Source: CALDTK01 sp041744755 (GTDB taxonomy: Bacteria > Bacteroidota > Bacteroidia > Chitinophagales > Saprospiraceae). Taken from it: 5,532 nt of DNA. Of the stretch, positions 1 through 5,532 are shown piece by piece. Where the stretch lies: contig JBGTKC010000122.1 of assembly GCA_041744755.1 (NCBI GenBank), positions 1 through 5,532 of the forward strand. The letters run 5' to 3'. The notes under the pieces are model-generated. The model saw only the letters and a list, made by a program, of their open reading frames with translations, did not search any database and was not told the origin of the DNA. The position numbers were made by a program, and so were the translations under genes. Numbering within the stretch: position 1 is the first letter of the stretch; each line of letters begins with the position of its first letter.

Positions 1-1651
1 GCAACCGATAGAGCTCAAGGTCGGCACCCGTAGCTACTAATTGCGCCCCCTCGGGGAGCCGGACCTCGCCCGGCCTCCGCAGCAGGTAGTCGGTCCGCGG
101 ATCCGCTCCCTGGCCGAGGGTCCGCACCCCACGTTGATCCAGGAGGTAACGTGCGTGAGAGCTCTCGTCACTACACCACACCGATGCCACTGGAGGTATT
201 TGTTTGAGCAACAAGTTCTCCTGGTAGTTGACCGAATTGACGTCGTAGTAGTAGAGGCGGATGTAGAACTCCCGCGGTCCGGTGTACGCCAGTCCCACCG
301 CCGCGAGCGAGAGGATCCCGAGCGCGAGACGATGGGCGACGGGCCTGCGGGAGAGGCGCTGCACCCCCCACACCCCGGCCACGATGACCGCGGCAACCGC
401 ATACTGGATTTGGAAAAGTAGGGTCCGGTAGAAGGGCGTCACCCGCATGAGCAGTACGACCACCAGGGGGGCGGCCAGCGACAGCAAGCAAAGCACCGCG
501 ATTCGGCGCCCCTCCGGCCGTAAGCTCAACCCCGCCAGTACCAGGAGTACTGCGGCCGGTGACACCAGTGCCCCCCAGGCCGCGACCACCGGCGAAACCT
601 GGTTCACGTAATCCGGCAGCGTGGGCAGAAAGCCCGCCGCGAACTCGCGGTAGCTGCTGCCGCTCACCACGTAGCGGTTGCCGGTGATGGCCCCGAGACC
701 GGAGAAGGTCACGGCTGGCAGGTAGAACATCAACGAGGCTACCCCGGCGATGGCCTGCGTCGCGACGATGCGCCAGTCCCACCGCCGCCGCCACATCAGC
801 GCCGCCGCCAGTCCCGACAGCAGGCCCAGGTGCACGTACAGAAATACGGGCACGGTGGCGTACCCCAAGGCGGTACACACCGCGAAAGCCGAAAGCCCGC
901 GGGTACCCGCGGCGCGGAACAAGTACCACCACAGAGCCACGAAGGCACCCCAGCTAAACGTGAGCAGGAGCATGTAGCCCCGGGCCTGCGCCGCGAATCC
1001 CCAGATGGGGAGGAGTGCAGAGAGTACGAACACGGACGCCACCGCGAGATCACGTTGCCTCAGCACTGCTCGCAGCCACGTGTATTGCAGCGCACCCGCG
1101 AGTACAAAAGCAAGCAGCGAGATGAACCGCCCAGTCGTCACCAAGTCTCCCGCCCAGCCGAAGAGACTGGCGTTGAGGACGTTGAATAGGACGTGGTTGT
1201 TGGGTAGCATGTAGTAACTCAAGGCGGTAAACCAGCCAGCCCCAGAGGCGTGCACCGCAGAGAAAGCCTCGTCGTACGCGACGGGAATCACACGTGTAGC
1301 GTACGTCCACAGGCCTCCGAGCCCTAAGGCGATGCATCCGAGCGCAAGCACGTCGGCGCGCCCCACATGGAGAAGCGACCGCTGACCCATTTGCGTTGGC
1401 CTTCGCCTGCCCCAGACGAGCAGGTAGCCCGCCGTAGGCAGTCCGAGGGCCAGCGCGAGTATCGCGAACCGATCCCCGGCCACTTTCGTAGCGGGTGTAA
1501 AAAAGTCGCTCGCCCAGTGTGCCTCGCGGTAGAGTCCAGCCTGCGCCAGGTAGAAGTCGCGCAGCTCGGCGTAGTCGTACGCCAGGTACCAGCCGGCGAA
1601 GGTCGCGCCCGCCAGACACCAGAGCACCGTAAGCAGACCGAGGAGGCGCAT
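1..1651 (-). CDS. Polytopic membrane glycosyltransferase-like protein (GT-C fold), 3' end cut by window
   Basis: This frame is open for 550 codons from ATG at 1651-1649 to the window edge, so the stop lies outside. It probably transfers a sugar from a polyprenyl-phosphate donor on the periplasmic side of the inner membrane; that role is inferred from fold hallmarks and the acceptor is unknown. By eye there are about 13 membrane segments, near residues 3-22, 62-80, 100-117, 173-190, 201-218, 227-246, 252-270, 271-288, 295-312, 355-375, 383-402, 411-430 and 441-456. Basic clusters (GRRR at 81-84, WRRR at 287-290, LSRR at 433-436) fall on the predicted cytoplasmic side. The acidic pair in YDEAF (126-130) and PNNHVL (150-155) fall in a periplasmic loop, as expected for GT-C enzymes. 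QARGYM (222-227) is another family-like motif. Residues 457-550 form a soluble, probably periplasmic tail. The preceding in-frame stop is that of leuB, 33 bp upstream, and this ATG is the first after it. There is no Shine-Dalgarno motif. Exact family (PMT/ArnT-like or an uncharacterised relative) is uncertain. Confidence 0.85.
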   Translation of the reverse strand, partial: MRLLGLLTVLWCLAGATFAGWYLAYDYAELRDFYLAQAGLYREAHWASDFFTPATKVAGDRFAILALALGLPTAGYLLVWGRRRPTQMGQRSLLHVGRADVLALGCIALGLGGLWTYATRVIPVAYDEAFSAVHASGAGWFTALSYYMLPNNHVLFNVLNASLFGWAGDLVTTGRFISLLAFVLAGALQYTWLRAVLRQRDLAVASVFVLSALLPIWGFAAQARGYMLLLTFSWGAFVALWWYLFRAAGTRGLSAFAVCTALGYATVPVFLYVHLGLLSGLAAALMWRRRWDWRIVATQAIAGVASLMFYLPAVTFSGLGAITGNRYVVSGSSYREFAAGFLPTLPDYVNQVSPVVAAWGALVSPAAVLLVLAGLSLRPEGRRIAVLCLLSLAAPLVVVLLMRVTPFYRTLLFQIQYAVAAVIVAGVWGVQRLSRRPVAHRLALGILSLAAVGLAYTGPREFYIRLYYYDVNSVNYQENLLLKQIPPVASVWCSDESSHARYLLDQRGVRTLGQGADPRTDYLLRRPGEVRLPEGAQLVATGADLELYRL

Positions 1652-1684
1652 AAGAACGATTGATTGCCAGGCGTCCGGCCGAGC

Positions 1685-2734
1685 CTATAGGTACCCCACC
1701 ACCGCATCCCCCACCGCCGTCGTGCTCATCGCCCTGCCGCCGGCGATGTCCTCCGTTACCTCACCCGCATTTAGCGCCGCCGTGACGGCCTCCCGAACCG
1801 CCGCAGCCGCCTCGTGCGCCCCAGAGTGATCCAGCAGCATCGCCGCACTCAAGATCGTCCCGAAGGGATTAGCGATCCCCTTGCCGGCCGCCTGCGGGTA
1901 GCTCCCGTGGATCGGCTCGAACATGGCGATGCCGTCGCCCACCGACGCCGAGGGCAGCAGGCCTATAGAGCCCGTAATCACCGAAGCCTCATCCGTCAGG
2001 ATGTCCCCGAACATATTCTCCGTCAACACGACATCGAACTGCACCGGCCGCTGGATGATCTGCATCGCCGCGTTGTCGACGAACATCTTCTCTAGCGTCA
2101 CATCAGGATAGGCTTTCGCCAAAACGTCCACTACCTCGCGCCACAATCTACTCGTCTCTAGCACATTGGCCTTGTCCACGAGCGTGAGGTGCTTACGCCG
2201 CGACTGCGCGGCTTTAAATGCCATGTGCGCGATCCGCTCGATCTCCGACCGCGAGTAGCTGATCGTGTCGAACGCGGAGTCCGCCCCCGTCCGACCTTTC
2301 TCCCCGAAGTAGGCCCCGCCGGTCAGCTCGCGGTACACCACGAAATCAACCCCGCGTACGCGCTCGGTCTTGAGCGGCGAGGCTTCGTAGAGCCGCTCAT
2401 AGGTCGCGATCGGGCGGATGTTGGCGTACAGACCAAAGGTTTTGCGTAAGCGTAATAACCCTTGCTCCGGGCGGACCTCGGCCGATGGGTCGTTATCGTA
2501 CTTCGGCGTGCCAACGGCGCCGAGGAGGATGGCGTCGCTCGCTTTACAGACCTCGATCGTCGCCTCCGGCAGCGGGTCCCCGGTGGCGTCGATGGCGCAG
2601 GCGCCAATCAACGCTTCGGTAAACTCGAAGGAGAGGTCGAACTTTCGCCCGATGGCCCGCAAGACCTTGATCGCCTCGGCCACCACCTCCGGCCCAATCC
2701 CGTCGCCCGCGAGGACGGCTATCTTCTTGTGCAT
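1685..2734 (-). CDS. leuB: 3-isopropylmalate dehydrogenase
   Basis: LeuB oxidises and decarboxylates 3-isopropylmalate to 2-ketoisocaproate with NAD+ and a divalent metal, the third leucine-specific step, in the cytoplasm. The 349-residue product has normal family length and is complete. Visible motifs are GDGIGPEV (11-17 region), GLYANIRP (101-108), RELTGG (135-140), VDKANVLETSRLWR (186-199) and the metal-binding segment ENMFGDILTDEAS (239-251). The C-terminal cofactor region includes EPIHGSYPQAAGKGIANP (273-290). The residues equivalent to the Thermus active site are all present at a constant offset of +3: R97, R107, R135, Y142, K188, D220, D244 and D248. The protein is therefore expected to be active. 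Tartrate dehydrogenase and isocitrate dehydrogenase are relatives, but the neighbours leuA, leuC and leuD settle the assignment. The ATG is 15 bp after the leuD stop and has no Shine-Dalgarno motif; the stop is TAG. Confidence 0.97.
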   Translation of the reverse strand: MHKKIAVLAGDGIGPEVVAEAIKVLRAIGRKFDLSFEFTEALIGACAIDATGDPLPEATIEVCKASDAILLGAVGTPKYDNDPSAEVRPEQGLLRLRKTFGLYANIRPIATYERLYEASPLKTERVRGVDFVVYRELTGGAYFGEKGRTGADSAFDTISYSRSEIERIAHMAFKAAQSRRKHLTLVDKANVLETSRLWREVVDVLAKAYPDVTLEKMFVDNAAMQIIQRPVQFDVVLTENMFGDILTDEASVITGSIGLLPSASVGDGIAMFEPIHGSYPQAAGKGIANPFGTILSAAMLLDHSGAHEAAAAVREAVTAALNAGEVTEDIAGGRAMSTTAVGDAVVGYL

Positions 2735-2749
2735 GTCGCTACGTACTGC

Positions 2750-3352
2750 TTAAGCCACAAAGCTGCTCGCCCGCTGCGATTCGAAGGCCTCGATCTCGCC
2801 GCGGACATTGAGCAGATAATCGATGTCGTCGTAGCCGTTGATGAGGCACTCCTGCTTGTAGTCGCTGAGTTCGAAATGCTCGGCGGTGCCGGTGAGCGGC
2901 AGCGTGATGGACTTTTCGCGCAGGTCGATGCGGAGCTCCGTGCTCGGATTCGCAGCAATGGCAGCGAAGATCTCCTGTAAGAATCCCTCACTGACCTGCA
3001 CCGGGACGAGACCGTTGTTGAGGGCATTGCCCTTGAAGATGTCCGCGAAGAAGCTCGACACCACGGCCTTGAAGCCATAGTCGTAGATCGCCCAGGCCGC
3101 GTGCTCACGACTCGACCCGCAGCCGAAGTTGCGTCCGGCCACGAGGATCTCGCCGCTGTAGTCAGGATCGTTGAGCGCAAAGTTCTCTACCGCCCGTCCC
3201 TGCCCGTCGTAACGCCAATCGCGGAAGAGGTTGTCACCAAAACCCACCCTGTCGGTGGCCTTCAGGAAGCGCGCCGGGATGATCTGGTCGGTATCGATGT
3301 CCTGGATGTTGATCGGGACGGCGGGAGAGTGGACAATTTGGAGCTTCTTCAA
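2750..3352 (-). CDS. leuD: 3-isopropylmalate dehydratase small subunit, TTG start
   Basis: LeuD is the small (swivelling) subunit of isopropylmalate isomerase. With LeuC it converts 2-isopropylmalate to 3-isopropylmalate through a dehydration and rehydration. The 200-residue product is the long, E. coli-like type rather than the short archaeal type. Key segments are DIDTDQIIPARFLK (18-31) and GCGSSREHAAWA (77-88), the conserved substrate-binding loop, followed by FFADIFKGNALNNG (101-114). The start is taken as TTG at 3352-3350, giving an N terminus MKKLQIV that fits the family. The frame is closed upstream by TGA at 3370-3368, and no ATG occurs anywhere between that stop and the gene's own TAA, so an ATG start is impossible as read. 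An ATT at 3358-3356 is the only close alternative. No Shine-Dalgarno motif is seen. The gene follows leuC after 46 bp of AT-rich repeat and precedes leuB by 15 bp. Confidence 0.95.
   Translation of the reverse strand: MKKLQIVHSPAVPINIQDIDTDQIIPARFLKATDRVGFGDNLFRDWRYDGQGRAVENFALNDPDYSGEILVAGRNFGCGSSREHAAWAIYDYGFKAVVSSFFADIFKGNALNNGLVPVQVSEGFLQEIFAAIAANPSTELRIDLREKSITLPLTGTAEHFELSDYKQECLINGYDDIDYLLNVRGEIEAFESQRASSFVA
3350..3352 (-). other. Non-ATG (TTG) start codon of leuD
   Basis: The codon is TTG. The in-frame sequence just upstream reads TGA AAA TTC AAA ATT GCT before it, so translation must begin within this short stretch or inside the gene. Starting here gives an N terminus matching the usual MKK- opening of related LeuD proteins and keeps the family length of about 200 residues. 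There is no purine-rich ribosome-binding site, so initiation would rely on an unstructured AU-rich leader or on coupling to leuC. Confidence 0.75.
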
Positions 3353-3355
3353 AGC

Positions 3356-3390
3356 AATTTTGAATTTTCAGTTAGCAATCTTCAATGCGC
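3356..3390. repeat. Degenerate heptamer tandem repeat in leuC-leuD spacer
   Basis: Five consecutive 7-base units fill most of this spacer on the plus strand. The clearest are AATTTTG (3356-3362), AATTTTC (3363-3369) and AATCTTC (3377-3383); the units at 3370-3376 and 3384-3390 are more degenerate. As a result AGCAATTTTGAA at 3353-3364 recurs with two mismatches at 3374-3385, exactly three heptads away. Only 9 of the 35 bases at 3351-3385 are G or C, in sharp contrast to the flanking genes. Heptamer tandem repeats of AATTTTC-like type are known between genes in some bacteria, notably as STRRs in cyanobacteria. Membership of a dispersed family here is inference, and with so few units chance similarity in AT-rich DNA cannot be excluded. 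Confidence 0.5.
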
Positions 3391-3398
3391 TGCCGCGC

Positions 3399-4799
3399 CT
3401 ACACCATCAGCTCCCGTACATCGGTCACCCTACCCGTTACCGCCGCCGCGGCCGCCATCGCCGGACTCGCCAGTATCGTTCGGGCCCCAGGCCCCTGCCG
3501 CCCTTCGAAATTGCGGTTCGAGGTAGACACGCAGTACTCGCCCGGTGGAATCTTGTCGTCGTTCATCGCGAGACATGCCGAGCAGCCGGGCTGTCGCAGT
3601 TCGAAGCCGGCTTTTGCCAAAACCCGGTCCAGGCCTTCCGCCTCGGCCTGCCGCAAGACGGCCTGAGACCCGGGTACGATGTAAGCGTTGACGTGATCAG
3701 CTTTCTGGCGTCCGTCGACGACCTCGCAAAACGCACGCAAGTCCTCGATGCGGCCATTCGTACAAGAGCCCACGAAGACATAGTTGATCGGCAAGCCGAG
3801 CAAGCTCTGCTCCGGCGCCAGGGCCATGTACTCGAGCGACTTGGCCAAGGTTTTGGCGGAAGCCTCGCCGACCTTGATCCCTGGCGTCCGAGCCGTCACG
3901 CCCATCCCCATCCCCGGAGTCGTCCCGAAGGTGACCATCGGCTCAATGTCAGCCGCGTCGAAGTGGAACTCTTTGTCGAACGTGGCGCCCTCGTCGGTGA
4001 CGAGCTGGCTCCAGGCTTCCACGGCCTGTGTCCAGTTTTGCCCTTGAGGCGCAAACTCACGGCCTTCGAGATACTCGAAAGTCGTCTGGTCCGGCGCGAT
4101 CATGCCGCCGCGGGCGCCGAGTTCGATGGACATGTTGCAGACCGTCATGCGGCCCTCCATCGACAGCCCGCGGAAGGCCGAGCCCGCGTACTCGACGAAG
4201 TAGCCCGTGCCGCCGCTCACGGTTACTTGCGAGATGACGTAGAGGATCAAATCCTTGGCCGTCACGCCCGCGCCGAGTTCACCTTCGACGTTGATGCGCA
4301 TGGACTTCGGCTTGGCCTGCATGAGGCACTGCGTCGCCATCACCATCTCGACCTCCGAGGTTCCGATCCCGAAGGCGATCGTGCCGAAGGCCCCGTGCGT
4401 GGCCGTGTGCGAGTCACCACACACGATCGTCATGCCGGGCTGCGTGATGCCCAACTCCGGGCCGATGATATGGACAATGCCTTGCTTCGGATGCCCGAGC
4501 CCCCAGAGCTCGACGCCGAACTTGTCGCAGTTCTCGACCAGGGTCGCTACCTGCGTCCGAGAGAGCCGGTCGCGGATCGGCAGCTCCTGGTGGAGCGTCG
4601 GCACGTTGTGATCGGCCGTGGCCACGATCTGCCGCGGGCGGAAGACCGGGATCCCGCGCTTCTCGAGTCCAGCAAAGGCCTGCGGACTCGTGACCTCGTG
4701 GATCAGGTGCCGATCGATGTAAAGTACGTCCGGGCCGTGGGCAATGGACTTGACGACGTGCGCGTCCCAAATTTTGTCGAAAAGAGTTTTGGCGGGCAT
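3399..4799 (-). CDS. leuC: 3-isopropylmalate dehydratase large subunit
   Basis: LeuC is the large, iron-sulfur subunit of isopropylmalate isomerase, an aconitase-family enzyme that acts with LeuD in the cytoplasm. The 466-residue length is that of the E. coli type. The three cysteines that hold the [4Fe-4S] cluster are present: C346 in VGSCTNGR (343-350) and C406 and C409 in GCSACLAMN (405-413). Other family segments are HEVTSPQAF (34-42), CGDSHTATHGAFGT (127-140), GAGVTAKDLIL (177-187) and STSNRNFEGRQG (425-436). The C terminus has the usual Ala-rich SPAMAAAAAVTG. ATG at 4799-4797 gives the standard MPAKTLFDKIWDAHVV opening. It lies 9 bp after the leuA stop, with no Shine-Dalgarno motif but an A at -3. 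The stop is TAG. Aconitase and homoaconitase are alternatives by fold, but subunit organisation and neighbours favour LeuC strongly. Confidence 0.98.
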   Translation of the reverse strand: MPAKTLFDKIWDAHVVKSIAHGPDVLYIDRHLIHEVTSPQAFAGLEKRGIPVFRPRQIVATADHNVPTLHQELPIRDRLSRTQVATLVENCDKFGVELWGLGHPKQGIVHIIGPELGITQPGMTIVCGDSHTATHGAFGTIAFGIGTSEVEMVMATQCLMQAKPKSMRINVEGELGAGVTAKDLILYVISQVTVSGGTGYFVEYAGSAFRGLSMEGRMTVCNMSIELGARGGMIAPDQTTFEYLEGREFAPQGQNWTQAVEAWSQLVTDEGATFDKEFHFDAADIEPMVTFGTTPGMGMGVTARTPGIKVGEASAKTLAKSLEYMALAPEQSLLGLPINYVFVGSCTNGRIEDLRAFCEVVDGRQKADHVNAYIVPGSQAVLRQAEAEGLDRVLAKAGFELRQPGCSACLAMNDDKIPPGEYCVSTSNRNFEGRQGPGARTILASPAMAAAAAVTGRVTDVRELMV

Positions 4800-4808
4800 T
4801 ATCGAGGT

Positions 4809-5532
4809 CTAAAGCTGCTTGATGGTCTCGGTGATCTCCGCCTCTGCATTGGTGCGGAGGATGTTGTAGAACTTGGAAATCGCATTTAGGTAAGCCTCCA
4901 CGGACGCCGTCACGATGTCGGTGTCGGCGGAGAAGCCAGTGTAGATCGAATCCTTGTAGTTGATCGACACGTGCACCTTGCCCACGTCATTGCTGCCGCG
5001 GGTAATGGCCTGGATTAGAAATTCCTCGAGTAGGATTTCTCGGCGGATGATCTTCTTGATCGCCGTAAAGGCCGCATCGATCGGGCCGACGCCCGAGCTC
5101 GTCATCGTATGCAACTCCCCGTCGATCTCCAGCTGAATCGTCGCCGTCGGCATCACCTTCTTGCCGCACTGCACGCTGAGGTATTTGAGCTTGAAGGGAT
5201 CGCGGCGATTCTTCGACACCTCCATGATCGTGAGGAGGTCCTCGTCCTGGAGTTCCTTCTTGCGATCAGCCAACGCGAGGAACTTCCCATACGCGCGGTC
5301 GAGCTTGTCCTTGTTGAGCTCGAACCCGAGTCGCTCGAGGTGGTGCTTGAGGGCGTGCCGTCCGGAGCGGGCCGTGAGGATGATGGACGAATCGTCGAGC
5401 CCGATGTCCTTCGGGTTGATGATCTCGTAGTTCTCGCGATTCTTGAGGTGACCGTCCTGGTGGATGCCCGACGAGTGCGCGAAGGCGTTGCGCCCGACGA
5501 TCGCTTTATTGGGCTGCACGGGCATGCGCATG
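4809..5532 (-). CDS. leuA: 2-isopropylmalate synthase, C-terminal part (5' end outside window)
   Basis: LeuA condenses acetyl-CoA with 2-ketoisovalerate, the first committed and usually leucine-inhibited step. The window holds only the last 240 codons or so; the ATG at 5531-5529 is internal, because the family's catalytic TIM barrel must precede it. Counting from that Met, NAFAHSSGIHQDG (15-27) is the conserved segment at the end of the catalytic region. NRENYEIINPKDIGL (31-45) and LTARSGRHALKHHL (52-65) follow in the linker subdomain. From about residue 118 comes the C-terminal LeuA dimer/allosteric domain, with GVGPIDAAF (147-155) and GFSADTDIVTASVEAYLNA (199-217). Presence of this domain suggests feedback control by leucine, though that is inferred. 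Citramalate synthase (CimA) shares the architecture, but adjacency to leuCDB and the E. coli LeuA-like linker favour LeuA. The stop is TAG, 9 bp before leuC. Confidence 0.94.
   Translation of the reverse strand, partial: MRMPVQPNKAIVGRNAFAHSSGIHQDGHLKNRENYEIINPKDIGLDDSSIILTARSGRHALKHHLERLGFELNKDKLDRAYGKFLALADRKKELQDEDLLTIMEVSKNRRDPFKLKYLSVQCGKKVMPTATIQLEIDGELHTMTSSGVGPIDAAFTAIKKIIRREILLEEFLIQAITRGSNDVGKVHVSINYKDSIYTGFSADTDIVTASVEAYLNAISKFYNILRTNAEAEITETIKQL

Larger units (their letters stand above)
1..5532 (-). other. Probable leuACDB operon with a trailing membrane-protein gene
   Basis: Five consecutive minus-strand genes are separated by 9, 46, 15 and 33 bp. None of the gaps contains a GC-rich hairpin followed by a T run on the coding strand, and no convincing promoter is seen in them. 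This supports one transcript starting beyond the high-coordinate edge. Any leader or attenuator before leuA is out of view. Inclusion of the last gene is the least certain part; the 33-bp gap at 1652-1684 has neither terminator nor clear promoter. Confidence 0.7.

Noticed and set aside
171..932. Minus-strand 253-codon frame in the same region
   Set aside because: Also out of frame with the 550-codon membrane protein. The Gly/Arg-rich product has no domain and is explained by high GC.
1050..1619. Minus-strand 189-codon frame inside the membrane-protein gene
   Set aside because: It is in a different frame from the continuous 550-codon frame 1651-1, which has membrane segments and family motifs. 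Its Arg-rich, low-hydrophobicity product is a shadow.
1652..1684. Terminator after leuB
   Set aside because: The 33-bp gap has only a weak GGCC/GGC pairing possibility and no T run following it on the coding strand.
3345..3352. Possible Bacteroidota -7 promoter element (TTGCTTTG-like) just before leuD
   Set aside because: It departs from TAnnTTTG at a key position and overlaps the proposed start codon, leaving no leader; no convincing -33 element is visible. AT-rich DNA gives such matches by chance.
3231..4889. 552-codon open frame on the plus strand opposite leuC
   Set aside because: It lies antisense to an unmistakable leuC with cluster cysteines intact. The product is rich in Arg, His, Asp and Leu, as expected from the complement of GC-rich codons, and shows no recognisable domain.
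4809..5532. Reading the leuA fragment as a complete gene starting at the ATG at 5531
   Set aside because: The TIM-barrel catalytic domain is missing and the first residues are the middle of a conserved LeuA segment, so the gene must continue beyond the window.

Overview
The window is a minus-strand leucine biosynthesis cluster followed by a membrane glycosyltransferase-like gene. In transcription order, from high to low coordinates, it reads leuA (3' part only), leuC, leuD, leuB, then a large multi-spanning membrane protein that runs off the low-coordinate edge. I see no gene on the plus strand and no tRNA, rRNA, CRISPR array, insertion sequence or integration site.

The organism is most likely a member of the Bacteroidota with high GC (around 60% by eye), of the Hymenobacter or other Cytophagales kind. 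The LeuD and LeuB sequences resemble that lineage from memory. None of the four start codons in view has a Shine-Dalgarno motif, which is typical of that phylum. This is inference; no search was run.

Region by region: 5532-4809 holds the C-terminal half of 2-isopropylmalate synthase. 4799-3399 is complete leuC and 3352-2750 is complete leuD, the two subunits of isopropylmalate isomerase. Between them is a 46-bp AT-rich spacer built largely of degenerate heptamers. 2734-1685 is complete leuB, 3-isopropylmalate dehydrogenase. 1651-1 is an unbroken 550-codon frame for a polytopic protein with GT-C glycosyltransferase hallmarks, lacking only its 3' end. Gaps between genes are 9, 46, 15 and 33 bp with no visible terminator, so one transcript is plausible.

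Together LeuA, LeuCD and LeuB perform every leucine-specific step from 2-ketoisovalerate to 2-ketoisocaproate, leaving only transamination. The membrane protein has no obvious metabolic link to leucine. The points most worth a second look are leuD, whose open frame contains no ATG and appears to start at TTG, and the heptamer repeat directly upstream of it. I found no evidence of a previously undescribed multi-gene system.
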